NCBI RefSeq assembly: GCF_027706845.1
Contig: NZ_JAQGCZ010000004.1
Span: 62,001 to 126,000 of the forward strand
Length of the DNA: 64,000 nt
Source of the DNA: Mycolicibacterium sp. BiH015
Lineage (GTDB): Bacteria > Actinomycetota > Actinomycetes > Mycobacteriales > Mycobacteriaceae
Direction of reading: 5' to 3'
In this document: one piece after another, positions 1-8,432 of the stretch
Layout of the letters: every line of letters begins with the position of its first letter
Position numbering within the stretch: position 1 is the first letter of the stretch
Program-made: the position numbers and the translations under genes
The notes under the pieces: model-generated
The model's input: the letters and a program-made list of their open reading frames with translations, nothing else
What the model was told of the DNA's origin: nothing
Database searches by the model: none

Positions 1-111
1 TGTCGGCGAAAGGCCCGCATCGATACAAGGGAGATCCCCGATTCCCCGCGCGTCAATATTTTCGTAGCGTCGTGACACCGATTTCGCCCAGCTCACGACC
101 ACGGAGTCACC

Positions 112-312
112 ATGATTCACCGGCTTCTCCCCGCCACGTTCCTTGCCGCTGCGGCCGCCCCCATCTTCGCCGGTGCCGCCGCTGCACAGCAGGCGCCGTT
201 CCCGAACTGCTCTGCTGCTCGCGACGCCGGCTATGCGAACATCCCGTCCAGCTCGCCGTACTACGGGGTGTGGCTCGACAAGGATCGCGACGGCATCGGG
301 TGTGAAAGCTAG
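112..312 (+). CDS. Small secreted Excalibur-domain protein
   Basis: A 66-residue exported protein. Residues 1-25 form a signal peptide (positive start, Ala-rich core, AAA-type cleavage region). The mature part is a single Excalibur calcium-binding domain: an N-terminal F/P-N-C-S with AR..GYANIP, then Y-x-x-W-L-D-K-D-R-D-G-I-G-C-E at the C-terminus. The DxDxDG segment is the calcium loop, and two cysteines bracket the domain. A GGAG ribosome-binding site lies just before the ATG. The Excalibur domain is a known small extracellular module in Gram-positives, but its role in this stand-alone form is unknown. Its 3' end overlaps the convergent SDR gene by 4 nt. Confidence 0.85.
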   Translation: MIHRLLPATFLAAAAAPIFAGAAAAQQAPFPNCSAARDAGYANIPSSSPYYGVWLDKDRDGIGCES

Positions 313-1088
313 AACTTCAGGTAACCGCCGTCCAGGCGCAGCACGTCGCCGGTGTGATAGGCGCTGGCCGAGCTGGCGAGGTACACCGCGACCCCGGCGA
401 GGTCTTCGGCGGTACCCCACCGGCGCACCGGTACGCGGGGCAGGACCTTTGCGCTGAAACGCTCGTCGGCGAGACCCGCGGCTGTCATCTCGGTGTCGAA
501 CCAGCCCGGTGCCACGGTGTTGGCCCGGATTCCGTGCCTGGCGAGTTCCACGGCGAGGCTGTCCATCAATGAGGTCACGCCGGCCTTCGATGCGGCATAC
601 GCGGGCTGGCGGGGCATGCCCTGGAAAGCGCCGAGGCTCGAGACCCCGATCAGGCTGCCGCCCCGCCCCGCCGCGATCATCTGCCGGGCCGCCTCGCGAA
701 CAGTCAGGAACACGCCGTCGAGGTCGACACGCGTTATCGAGCGGAACTCCTCCAGTGAGGTGTCGAGGAGTGGGGTGAACCTGCCACGGACCCCCGCATT
801 GGCGAAACAGGAGTCAAGCCAACCCAATTCACCGCGAATGCGCGCCATCGCATCGGTGACGGCCTGCTCGTCGGCAACATCGCACACCACCGGCAGCACC
901 GGGTTGCCGTAGGTACGCAGCTTCGCCGCCGCATCGTCCAGGCGGTGAGCGGTGCGGCCGACGATCGCCACCGACGCGCCTGCCCGGGCGAGACCTTCGG
1001 CCATTCCCAGCCCTATCCCGGAGCCGCCACCGGTCACGACCGCTACATGGCCGCTGAGATCGAATGGATTACCTTCGACTGTGGTCAC
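309..1088 (-). CDS. SDR family NAD(P)-dependent oxidoreductase
   Basis: A classical short-chain dehydrogenase/reductase of 259 residues, the usual length. It has the Rossmann motif TGGGSGIG near residue 19, an NAG motif (FANAG), a catalytic Ser (VSS), Y-A-A-S-K and the APGWFDTEM segment typical of 3-oxoacyl-reductase or alcohol dehydrogenase-like members. The substrate cannot be read from sequence. The start is GTG at 1088. It lies 10 nt downstream of the FAD monooxygenase gene on the same strand, so the pair is probably one operon oxidising or reducing the same compound. Confidence 0.85.
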   Translation of the reverse strand: MTTVEGNPFDLSGHVAVVTGGGSGIGLGMAEGLARAGASVAIVGRTAHRLDDAAAKLRTYGNPVLPVVCDVADEQAVTDAMARIRGELGWLDSCFANAGVRGRFTPLLDTSLEEFRSITRVDLDGVFLTVREAARQMIAAGRGGSLIGVSSLGAFQGMPRQPAYAASKAGVTSLMDSLAVELARHGIRANTVAPGWFDTEMTAAGLADERFSAKVLPRVPVRRWGTAEDLAGVAVYLASSASAYHTGDVLRLDGGYLKF

Positions 1089-1098
1089 GGGTGTGACC

Positions 1099-2328
1099 TT
1101 ACGTCGGCCGCCGCCTGGCGAACTCGGGCGCGCGCTCGGGGAGCACCCCGACGCCGACCAGGTAGGCGGGAATGGCGGTCAGCCAGGGGAAGCGTTCGAC
1201 CGCGTTCGCGAACCTCGGCAGCGGCGCCGTGCCGCCCTGCAAGATCGGGCCGAGCAGCCGTCGGTCCATCAGCCGCTGGAAACCCTGTGTGAGCGCGGTA
1301 GGCACGATGCGACGGCGTTGCACTGCGGCCAGATCGCGCTCCGATACCGTTCCGGAGCGCAACGTCTCGGCGAGCAGACGTGCCGCCGCGACGCCGTCCT
1401 GGACTGCCACGTTGATGCCGACGCCGCCGGCCGGCGACATCGCGTGGGCGGCGTCACCGATGCACAGCAGACCGTCAGTGTGCCAGCGGCGCAACCGATT
1501 CAAGCGGACGTCGAGCATCTTGACCTCGTCGAGGCTGGTGATCGTCTCGATGGTCTCGCCGGCTTCGGGCAGCAGCTCGAGAATGTCGGCGCGGAACGCG
1601 TCGAGACCCCGGGCGCGCTGCGCAGCGTCGCTGCCCTTCGGGATGAGCAACGCGATCTGCAGGTAACCCTCCCTGGGGATGACGATCATCGCCTTGCCGG
1701 GCATGACGCGGGGCACCAGCGTGTAGATGGCGTGGTCCTTGTGCCGTGGCAGCCTGAACCACCACACGTCGAAGCTGACCGGGAACTCCCGGACCCCTAA
1801 ACCGGCGTCGCGGCGAACCAGCGAGCCGCGTCCGTCGCAGCCGATGGTCAGATCGGCCAGCAGTTCGCCATCGCCGTCGGCATCGCGGTAGCGGACACCG
1901 GCGATCCTGTTGCCTTCGCGCAGAAGGCCGGTCACCTCGGTGCTCATGCGCAGGGTGAATGTGGGTTCGGCTTGCCCCGCCTCGGCGAGGAGATTGAGCA
2001 GGTCCCACTGGGGAACCATCGCGATGTAGGGGTGTGGCATCCCTCGCAGCCGGCTGAAATCGACCATCGTGACCGAGCGTCCCGGGGCGACATCGAAACT
2101 GGCCCTGCTGATCTGGCTGTGCGGTAGAGCATTGAACTTCGGCCACAGGCCCAGCTCGTCGAGAAGCCGCAGCGTGGTCGGATGCACGGTGTCGCCGCGG
2201 AAGTCACGCAGGAAATCGGGATGCTTCTCGAATACCGTGACGTCGACGCCACCGCGGGCCAGAATCAGGCCCAGCACCATGCCGGCAGGCCCGCCGCCGA
2301 CAACGGCGCACGTGGTCTTGGTGGTCAC
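1099..2328 (-). CDS. FAD-dependent monooxygenase (PheA/TfdB class)
   Basis: A flavoprotein hydroxylase. The dinucleotide-binding motif G-G-G-P-A-G-M lies at the N-terminus, the second FAD motif CIGDAAHAMSPAGGVGIN in the C-terminal half, and FRGDTVHP is typical of aromatic-ring or polyketide hydroxylases. I start it at the GTG at 2328 (V-T-T-K-T-T...), giving 409 residues. The frame is open to an ATG at 2442, but that 38-residue extension has no family counterpart and runs into the region upstream of the divergent gene at 2475. It is the first gene of a likely operon with the SDR gene. The substrate is unknown. Confidence 0.8.
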   Translation of the reverse strand: MTTKTTCAVVGGGPAGMVLGLILARGGVDVTVFEKHPDFLRDFRGDTVHPTTLRLLDELGLWPKFNALPHSQISRASFDVAPGRSVTMVDFSRLRGMPHPYIAMVPQWDLLNLLAEAGQAEPTFTLRMSTEVTGLLREGNRIAGVRYRDADGDGELLADLTIGCDGRGSLVRRDAGLGVREFPVSFDVWWFRLPRHKDHAIYTLVPRVMPGKAMIVIPREGYLQIALLIPKGSDAAQRARGLDAFRADILELLPEAGETIETITSLDEVKMLDVRLNRLRRWHTDGLLCIGDAAHAMSPAGGVGINVAVQDGVAAARLLAETLRSGTVSERDLAAVQRRRIVPTALTQGFQRLMDRRLLGPILQGGTAPLPRFANAVERFPWLTAIPAYLVGVGVLPERAPEFARRRPT

Positions 2329-2474
2329 CGTGTAATGGTGACCGACTCCGCGCCGACTGGCCGGAAATTGGACGCACGCGAACGCGCCGCCGACGATCTG
2401 GGCGAGTTCGTTCCGCAGGCCGGGCGCGAGGCGTAGCCTCAAGAGTTACCTAACCGTCAATTAGGGGGTAAGAG

Positions 2475-2714
2475 ATGCGAAAACTGGTCATGTCGGCGGC
2501 GGTGGCAGCGATGCTTCTCGGCTCGTTGGGCAGCGGAGGCATCGCGAACGCCGGTCAGGCAACCCTGCCGGCGCCCGATCCGGTCGTGCAGACGCTGCCG
2601 AAGGCGCCCTCCACCGACCTCTTGGACTGCTACGGCACCACGGGAAACATGGGCTGCGGGCCAGGTTGGTTCTGGCGCGACGGTTGGCGCGGCTGGGCCT
2701 GCTACCCCTGCTGA
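2475..2714 (+). CDS. Small secreted cysteine/tryptophan-rich protein
   Basis: A 79-residue exported protein of unknown function. The signal peptide (MRKLVMSAAVAAM...) probably ends at IANA-G near residue 26. The mature part has a Pro-rich linker and a compact C-terminal segment with four cysteines (DCYG, MGCGP, ACYPC) and clustered Trp. Spacing suggests two disulfides. A strong GGGGG ribosome-binding site lies 5-10 nt before the ATG. The next gene starts 17 nt downstream, so the two exported proteins are probably co-transcribed. No family was recognised with confidence. Confidence 0.75.
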   Translation: MRKLVMSAAVAAMLLGSLGSGGIANAGQATLPAPDPVVQTLPKAPSTDLLDCYGTTGNMGCGPGWFWRDGWRGWACYPC

Positions 2715-2731
2715 TGATGAGGACTGACACG

Positions 2732-3274
2732 ATGATGACGAGAATTCTCACCTCTGGCGCGGCGGCCGTGATGCTCGCGATCGGTGTCACGGTCGGCGGG
2801 TTCACCACTGCCGCAGCGCAACCCGTGGATTATGCGACCCTGCCCGTCCATCCCAACGGCGCCACTGACTCGTCGGCGTGGATCGCCGATGCGCCCGTGC
2901 TCAATCCCGAAGGCCGGCCCGGCGTGATGGCGTTGTTCACCCACCGCGACGGCAGCCGCACGGTAACGGACACCATCCTGGTGCTCGACGACGCGGCGGC
3001 GGCGGCGTCGATGATGAGCCAGGGGCGCGCAGGGCTCGGCAGCCAGATCAACAACCCGACGACCCAGCCTGCGGCTGTGGGAACGGACGGCCAGATCATC
3101 AGCGGGACCTCGCTGGACAACGCCCGTTCGGTCTCGGTTCTCACCTTCACTGAGGGAAACACCTTCACCACAATCGAATTCGAGGGTGCGGTCGCCGACC
3201 CGGTACCGGCCGACCTCGTCATCGACTATGGCCGCATGCAGGCAGGAGCGATACAGGCTGCCCTGTCCGCCTGA
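2732..3274 (+). CDS. Exported protein of unknown function
   Basis: A 180-residue protein with an N-terminal signal peptide (MMTRILTSGAAAVML..., cleavage near AAAQ-P). The mature domain is rich in beta-forming segments (VMALFTHRDGSRTVTDTILVL; VSVLTFTEGNTFTTIEFEG) and has a conserved-looking D-Y-G-x-x-Q-x-x-x-I at the end. It contains no cysteine. I chose the ATG at 2732 because a GATGAGGA element lies 10 nt upstream and the signal peptide begins there. An in-frame ATG at 2714 is an alternative. It resembles the many small mycobacterial exported proteins of unknown function. It is probably in an operon with the preceding small Cys-rich gene. Confidence 0.75.
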   Translation: MMTRILTSGAAAVMLAIGVTVGGFTTAAAQPVDYATLPVHPNGATDSSAWIADAPVLNPEGRPGVMALFTHRDGSRTVTDTILVLDDAAAAASMMSQGRAGLGSQINNPTTQPAAVGTDGQIISGTSLDNARSVSVLTFTEGNTFTTIEFEGAVADPVPADLVIDYGRMQAGAIQAALSA

Positions 3275-3284
3275 CCGACGCGCA

Positions 3285-4814
3285 TCATCGAAGGCGCGAC
3301 TGGATCAAGTCAGCGGCCTTCTCGCCGATGATGATGGTCGCCGCATTGGTGTTGACGCAGACGATCTTCGGCATCACCGACGCGTCGGCGACCCGGAGTC
3401 CGCGTACTCCGTGCACCCGCAGCGCGGGGTCGACGACCGCTTCCGGTCCGGTGCCCATCGCACAGGTCCCGACCGGGTGGTAGTAGGTGCCGGTGCCCCG
3501 GGACACGAATGACCGCAATGCCACCTCGCCGGTGACGTCGGCCCCGGGCAATACTTCCCGACCGCGCCACGGCCTGAATGGCTCCGCGGCCACGATTTCA
3601 CGAGCGACCTTGACACCGTGAACCATTCGCCGCATGTCCGACTCCGTGCCCAGGTAGTTCGGGTCGATCACCGGCGGCGCTGCCGGGTCGGGGCCCGCCA
3701 GCCGGATCGCCCCGCGGGATTCTGGCACGAGCGCGATCGCCACGGTGAAGCTGTTCGGCGGGGCTGTCAGGTGGGGTGGGTGAAAGGGCACGTGGATGAA
3801 CATCAGCTGCATGTCCGGTCCGGCCAGTGAGTTGTCGCTGCGCCACAGCAGCGACGACTCGGCATGGTTGGTGCGCCCGACCGGAATAGGTTGTGCCGCC
3901 TCGTAGACCACTCCGCACAGCGGATGGTCATGAAGGTTACGGCCCACACCGGGGAGGTCATGAACGACGTCGATGCCTGCGGAGGCGATCTCGTCGGCAG
4001 GCCCGATGCCCGAAAGCAGCAACAGGCGGGGCGAGTCTACGGCACCGGCACAGACCACCACCTCGTCATTCGCGTAGGCCGTCATCGACTGCCCATTGCG
4101 TACGAATTCGACACCGATGCAGCGATCTCCGACGATTCGCAACCGGTGTGCCCGAGCGTTCGTCATGACGGTGAGGTTGGTGCGGGCGCGGGCGGGGTGC
4201 AGGTACGCGGCGGCTGTGCTCTGTCTTCTTCCCTGCGCGATCGAGAGGTCGTGCCAGCCGGCGCCCTCGGGGTGGGCGCCGTTGAAGTCGTCGGTCAGCG
4301 GGAAGCCCGCAGCCACGGCGCCGTCCAGGAACACCTGGGACAGGGGGTTCGCGTCCGAGGGCGAGGCGGGCGTGGGAAGCATGGGGCCCTGATTGCCGCG
4401 GAAGTGCGGATCGCCGCCGGGCACCGTCTCGGCACGCTGGAAGTACGCCAGCACCGAATCGTAATCCCAACCTTCGCAACCTGATTCGGCCCAGGAATCG
4501 AAGTCGTTTGGGTGGCCACGCAGATACACCATCGCGTTGATGCTGCCGCTGCCTCCCAGCGTGTGACCCCGAGGCCAGTCGTGCATCGCTCCGGCCGTCC
4601 CTGCCTGCGCGACGGTGCGGTAGGCGTAGTCGATCTCGGCGCCCCACAACGTCGGCCATGCCGGTGGTACGGCGATGTCGGGGTGATCGTCGGGCGGCCC
4701 CGACTCGAGAAGCAGCACCGTCGTGGCTGGGTCCTCGGATAATCGGGCGGCGATCACACAACCCGCCGAGCCGGCGCCGACCACCACGTAGTCGTAATCG
4801 CTGGACTTCATCAT
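3285..4814 (-). CDS. GMC family FAD oxidoreductase (choline dehydrogenase-like)
   Basis: A glucose-methanol-choline oxidoreductase of 509 residues, usual for the family. The N-terminal FAD motif is V-V-V-G-A-G-S-A-G-C. GMC signature 1 lies around GHTLGGSGSINAMVYLRG and signature 2 around GAVDSPRLLLLSGIGP. The C-terminal catalytic region is YYHPVGTCAMG, with the active-site His, followed by VNTNAATIIIGEKAADLI. It likely oxidises a primary or secondary alcohol. It is the third gene of a minus-strand operon behind two alpha/beta hydrolases, with a gap of 30 nt, so one pathway could hydrolyse an ester and then oxidise the alcohol released. Confidence 0.9.
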   Translation of the reverse strand: MMKSSDYDYVVVGAGSAGCVIAARLSEDPATTVLLLESGPPDDHPDIAVPPAWPTLWGAEIDYAYRTVAQAGTAGAMHDWPRGHTLGGSGSINAMVYLRGHPNDFDSWAESGCEGWDYDSVLAYFQRAETVPGGDPHFRGNQGPMLPTPASPSDANPLSQVFLDGAVAAGFPLTDDFNGAHPEGAGWHDLSIAQGRRQSTAAAYLHPARARTNLTVMTNARAHRLRIVGDRCIGVEFVRNGQSMTAYANDEVVVCAGAVDSPRLLLLSGIGPADEIASAGIDVVHDLPGVGRNLHDHPLCGVVYEAAQPIPVGRTNHAESSLLWRSDNSLAGPDMQLMFIHVPFHPPHLTAPPNSFTVAIALVPESRGAIRLAGPDPAAPPVIDPNYLGTESDMRRMVHGVKVAREIVAAEPFRPWRGREVLPGADVTGEVALRSFVSRGTGTYYHPVGTCAMGTGPEAVVDPALRVHGVRGLRVADASVMPKIVCVNTNAATIIIGEKAADLIQSRLR

Positions 4815-4844
4815 CTAATGGTCACTTTCTTCGGGCAGCAGTGT

Positions 4845-5666
4845 TCAGGTGGTGGTGGCATGTGCGGCGTCGCGGATCAGGTCGGCGACGGCGCCCGGCG
4901 CCGAGACGGTCACGGCGTGGGACGCGTCGATCTCGACGGTCTGGGAGTTCGCCCGCGCACCCATGAATCGCATCGAATCCGCCGGGATGGCAAGGTCTTC
5001 GGTGGTCACCATGTTCCAGGACGGAATGGTCTTCCAGGCCGCCGCGGTGGCCGGTTCGTTGAGTGCAGCCTCGGTGATGGGTCGCTGGGTGGCGGCCATC
5101 AGGTCGGTGATCTCCGGTGCAACGTCGGCAGCGAACACTCTGCGAAATTCGTCCTGTTTGATGTAGAGCTCGTTCCCCGCGCCTGCGCCGGGAAGAGGGA
5201 CGGTATCGAGTGCGGGGCCGAGCTGGGCTCCGGGAAACTTGGCTGCCAGCGCAGACGTCGTCTCGCCGGGTTCCAGAATGAAGCTGGCGATGTAGACCAG
5301 CGCCTTGACGTTCGGATGGCCGACGGCCGCCTCGCTCATCACCGAGCCCCCGTACGAGTGGCCGGCCAACACCACCGGCCCGTCCACGCTGTCGAGCACG
5401 CTTCTGAGGTACTGGGCGTCGCCACGGAGACCGCGCAGCGGGTTGGCCGCCGCTATCACCGGGAAGTCGTCGCGCTCGAGATCGGTGATCACGGCATTCC
5501 AACTCGACGAGTCGGCGAACGCCCCGTGCACAAGCACCACGGTGGGCGGAGCGAACGGCGCCTCGGAGGGTGCCGGTTGTTGGGCCGCGGCACCACTGCA
5601 GCTCGCGAGGAGGCCGGCCAGTGTGCCGAGCGCGGCGAACCTGGCGAGGATGACGGGAAGTTGCAT
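4845..5666 (-). CDS. Lipoprotein alpha/beta hydrolase
   Basis: An alpha/beta hydrolase of the EstC/hydroxynitrile-lyase-like class, anchored outside the membrane. From the ATG at 5666 the protein starts MQLPVILARF and has a lipobox L-A-S-C with Cys23. The catalytic core begins with VLVHGAFADSSSW. The nucleophile is Ser104 in G-H-S-Y-G-G, an acid lies in the DLAIPAD segment, and the His is in D-A-S-H-A-V near the C-terminus. It is clearly a paralogue of the next gene upstream (5701-6402), which lacks a signal. The two share HGAFA-S-SW and V-I-A-A-A-N-P-L-R. The frame stays open upstream to 5903, but that extension overlaps the upstream gene and has no family support. Confidence 0.85.
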   Translation of the reverse strand: MQLPVILARFAALGTLAGLLASCSGAAAQQPAPSEAPFAPPTVVLVHGAFADSSSWNAVITDLERDDFPVIAAANPLRGLRGDAQYLRSVLDSVDGPVVLAGHSYGGSVMSEAAVGHPNVKALVYIASFILEPGETTSALAAKFPGAQLGPALDTVPLPGAGAGNELYIKQDEFRRVFAADVAPEITDLMAATQRPITEAALNEPATAAAWKTIPSWNMVTTEDLAIPADSMRFMGARANSQTVEIDASHAVTVSAPGAVADLIRDAAHATTT

Positions 5667-5700
5667 TGCGATTCCTAGTCTTTGAACGGCGGGAGGTGGG

Positions 5701-6402
5701 TCAGACCGACGCCGCGGCTTGGAGGATGAAGTCGGCGACGGCATCGGGCCGCGACGCCGGGAGAGCGTGTGACGCACCGGGAACCTCGACGACCGCGCGG
5801 GCCGCAGCGCGTTGGGCCATGAAGCGGAAGGTCTGCGCCGGGATCGCGAGGTCGAGCTCGGGGTAGATGAACCAGGATGGGATCGATGCCCACGCCGGTT
5901 CACCCGAGGGTTCGTTGAGCGCTGCCGTGTTGAACGGCCGCTGCGCGGAGGCCTCCAGCGCGGCCTGCTCTGCGCTCAGATCGGCGCAGAAATGTTGGTG
6001 GTAGGCGTTCTGATGGACATAGACGTCGGCCGTTCCGTCGCAGCGCGGTACCTCGTGAAGATGCTCGCCGAGGGTGGCGCCGGGATACTTTCCCAGCAGG
6101 TCGGGCGTGGTTTCGCCCTTGTCGGGTGCCAGTGCGGCGACGTACACCAGGGCCTTGACGTCGGCGTTGTCTCGGGCGGCGTTGGTGATGACCGCGCCAC
6201 CGTAGGAGTGACCCGCGAGCAGCACGGGTCCCTTGATGCCGGCCAGCAGGTCTGCGACCGCGGCCGCGTCGGTGGTCAGTGAGCGCAGCGGGTTGGCCGC
6301 TGCGATGACGCGATGGCCGGCGTCGTGCAGCAGGCGAATGACGCCGTGCCAGCTGGCGGACTCGGCAAAGGCGCCGTGGACGAGCACGATGGTGGATTTC
6401 AC
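5701..6402 (-). CDS. Cytoplasmic alpha/beta hydrolase, paralogue of the lipoprotein hydrolase
   Basis: A 233-residue alpha/beta hydrolase. The core starts immediately after the chosen GTG (6402) with K-S-T-I-V-L-V-H-G, and the nucleophile is Ser66 in GHSYGG. The acid (DLAIPA) and His (G-A-S-H-A-L) are both present, so it should be active. An upstream ATG at 6456 is possible but would place a perfect 10-bp hairpin inside the coding region and add 18 residues before the first beta strand. It is the first gene of the operon that continues to the lipoprotein hydrolase (34-nt gap) and the GMC oxidoreductase. A duplication followed by acquisition of a lipoprotein signal explains the pair. Confidence 0.8.
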   Translation of the reverse strand: MKSTIVLVHGAFAESASWHGVIRLLHDAGHRVIAAANPLRSLTTDAAAVADLLAGIKGPVLLAGHSYGGAVITNAARDNADVKALVYVAALAPDKGETTPDLLGKYPGATLGEHLHEVPRCDGTADVYVHQNAYHQHFCADLSAEQAALEASAQRPFNTAALNEPSGEPAWASIPSWFIYPELDLAIPAQTFRFMAQRAAARAVVEVPGASHALPASRPDAVADFILQAAASV

Positions 6403-6429
6403 AGGGCAACCCCGGTTTTCGTAGACGGT

Positions 6430-6454
6430 GGCGGATGCCTTGTCGGCATCCGCC
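6430..6454 (-). promoter_or_regulatory. Perfect 10-bp hairpin in the hydrolase-operon leader
   Basis: GGCGGATGCC and GGCATCCGCC face each other across a 5-nt loop. ACGGTGG/CCACCGT could extend the stem after a short bulge. It sits 28-52 nt upstream of the GTG start of the first hydrolase and has no T-run, so it is more likely an mRNA structure or operator than a terminator. If translation starts at 6456 instead, it is inside the coding sequence. Confidence 0.4.
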
Positions 6455-6592
6455 ATCCACCGTCGCGTGTGTCCGGCACCGCGGAATCAGTCATCCGACT
6501 GTAGAAATCACGGGCCCGATTCGACGACGTGCAGTCATTCGACTGCGTCAACCGCGAATCAGTCGCCGGGCTTGTTGATGTGCGCGCACTGC

Positions 6593-6607
6593 GATATATT
6601 GCATATC
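6593..6607 (-). promoter_or_regulatory. Candidate GntR-type operator upstream of the hydrolase/GMC operon
   Basis: A 15-bp AT-rich inverted repeat, GATAT-ATTGC-ATATC, in a GC-rich background. A 14/15 identical copy lies at 11202-11216 just before the large LuxR regulator gene. FCD-type GntR proteins often bind ATTGTATACAAT-like palindromes, which this resembles, and a GntR/FCD gene lies 79 nt away. The link is inference. Confidence 0.4.
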
Positions 6608-6685
6608 ACTTCGCAAGGAAAGGTCGGCATGGCGAAGGTCTTACGTGAAGGTATCTGCGCGACAGGACGATTGAGCTATTCGGGG

Positions 6686-7342
6686 TCAGCTGTCCGCGGC
6701 GTACGCATCCAGCGTCAGCCAGTTCAACCGCGTCTCGAGGGCTGCGGTCTCCGCGTCTTTGGCCTCCGCGGCCGCGATGATCCGGGCGTGCTGGGCGACC
6801 GAGTCACGTCCGCTCAGCGAAGCGAACCGAATGCGCTCGACGCGTCTGAGCACCGGCGTGTACTGATCGAGCACGGTGCGGATGGCCGCGTTGCCCGCGC
6901 GATCGACCGGGATCCGGTGGAAGGTGTCGTCGGCCGCGACGGCGGCCACCACATCGCCGGCTTGCAATGCCTCGGCGAAAGTGTCGTTGGCCGCGCGCAT
7001 GCCGGTCAGGTCGGCGTCGGTGAGATGGGGCACAGCGGTACGAACGGCCAGTTCGTTCATCGCCGCCGTGACCGCCTGGGCGTCGGCGAGCGTGCGGGGG
7101 TCGATCGGGCTGACAATGGTGTAGCGACCCGGTTTGGTCTCGACGAGGCCGGCCGCGTCGAGACGAGCGAGTGCCTCCCGGATCGGAGTTCGGCTCACGC
7201 CGAGCCAGCCGCTGAGCTCGTTGTCGAGAAGGCGTTCACCGGGTTCGAGGGTTCCGTCGATGATCGCGTCGCGGATCCTCACAAAGACGCTGTCGCGCAG
7301 CAACTGCCGCCCCTCGGGGGAGCTGGCAACGGGAACCGGCAT
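6686..7342 (-). CDS. GntR family transcriptional regulator (FCD domain)
   Basis: A 218-residue regulator. The N-terminal winged helix spans about residues 15-80, with [18 protein letters not shown] and [13 protein letters not shown], the GntR hallmark. It is followed by an all-helical FCD ligand domain with metal-ligand candidates D139 and His141 (DDTFHR) and His185 (AQHARI). FCD members usually sense carboxylic acids. It is divergent from acdS (82-nt gap) and could control it. Its other likely targets are the hydrolase/GMC operon and the LAL regulator, whose upstream regions share a palindrome. Confidence 0.9.
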   Translation of the reverse strand: MPVPVASSPEGRQLLRDSVFVRIRDAIIDGTLEPGERLLDNELSGWLGVSRTPIREALARLDAAGLVETKPGRYTIVSPIDPRTLADAQAVTAAMNELAVRTAVPHLTDADLTGMRAANDTFAEALQAGDVVAAVAADDTFHRIPVDRAGNAAIRTVLDQYTPVLRRVERIRFASLSGRDSVAQHARIIAAAEAKDAETAALETRLNWLTLDAYAADS

Positions 7343-7424
7343 ACCTCATCATGCACCGTCGAGCTCGCAGTGTGGGTGCCGGCCCGCCACGCGGCCCTGT
7401 AGAGAGTCCACGAAACGAGGAATC

Positions 7425-8432
7425 ATGTCGCTCGCCGATTTCGACCGCTATCCACTGCTGTTCGGCCCCAGCCCGATTCACATGCTGGAGCGTCTGAGTG
7501 AGCACCTCGGTGGTGCCGAGATCTGGGCGAAACGCGAGGACTGCAACTCGGGTCTGGCCTACGGCGGCAACAAGATGCGCAAGCTGGAGTACATCGTTCC
7601 CGACGCACTGGCCCACGGCGCCGACACCTTGGTCTCGATCGGCGGTTATCAGTCCAACCACACTCGGCAGGTGGCAGCAGTCGCCGCACGGCTCGGCATG
7701 AAGGCCCGCCTCGTGCAGGAACGCTGGGTGGACTGGCCCGACGTCGTCAACGACAAGGTCGGCAACATCCTGCTCTCCCGGATCATGGGTGCCGATGTCC
7801 GGCTGGATCCCAGCGGCTTCGGTATCGGCATCAAGGACTCGTGGGAGGCCGCCCTGGACGAGGTTCGCGCCGCCGGCGGGGTTCCCTACGGCATCCCCGC
7901 GGGCGCGTCCGAGCACCCGCTCGGCGGACTCGGTTTCGCCAACTGGGCGTACGAAGTTCAACGACAGGAGCGCGAACTCGGCGTGTTCTTCGACACGATC
8001 GTCGTCTGCACCGTCACCGGTTCGACGCATGCCGGCATGATCGCCGGTTTCGCGGGCCAGGATCGGCCGCGTCGCGTACTGGGCATCGACGCGTCCGCAA
8101 CCCTCGACAAAACGCGCGAGCAGGTGGCACGCATCGCCAGGAATACAGCGGAGCTGATCGGCCTCGATCGCCCACTGCGCGATGACGAGATCACCGTGCT
8201 CGAAGGTTGGGCCGGCGACCGGTACGGAATTCCGGTGCAGTCCACGATCGACGCGATCCGGCTCACGGCGAGCCTTGAGGGGATGATCATCGACCCTGTC
8301 TACGAGGGCAAGTCGATGGCGGGGCTCATCGGCCTGGTCCGCAGTGGAGCGATTCCTGCGGACTCGACGGTGTTGTACGCACACCTGGGCGGGCAACCGG
8401 CGCTCAATGCGTACGCGGGTGCGTTCGACTGA
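7425..8432 (+). CDS. acdS: 1-aminocyclopropane-1-carboxylate deaminase
   Basis: A PLP enzyme that breaks ACC, the ethylene precursor of plants, into 2-oxobutanoate and ammonia. The 335-residue protein aligns with Pseudomonas AcdS with an offset of one. The PLP lysine is Lys50 (GGNK), Ser77 is in [10 protein letters not shown], and the residues that separate true deaminases from D-cysteine desulfhydrases are present: Tyr293-Glu294 (V-Y-E-G-K-S-M) and Leu321 (YAHLGG). The ATG at 7425 is preceded by AACGAGGA. It is divergent from a GntR/FCD gene rather than the Lrp-type acdR usual in proteobacteria. Its last 29 nt overlap the convergent LuxR gene. Confidence 0.93.
   Translation: MSLADFDRYPLLFGPSPIHMLERLSEHLGGAEIWAKREDCNSGLAYGGNKMRKLEYIVPDALAHGADTLVSIGGYQSNHTRQVAAVAARLGMKARLVQERWVDWPDVVNDKVGNILLSRIMGADVRLDPSGFGIGIKDSWEAALDEVRAAGGVPYGIPAGASEHPLGGLGFANWAYEVQRQERELGVFFDTIVVCTVTGSTHAGMIAGFAGQDRPRRVLGIDASATLDKTREQVARIARNTAELIGLDRPLRDDEITVLEGWAGDRYGIPVQSTIDAIRLTASLEGMIIDPVYEGKSMAGLIGLVRSGAIPADSTVLYAHLGGQPALNAYAGAFD

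Noticed and set aside
2329..2442. N-terminal extension of the FAD monooxygenase to an ATG at 2442
   Set aside because: The FAD motif would start at residue 48, unlike the family, and the extension runs into the region upstream of the divergent gene.
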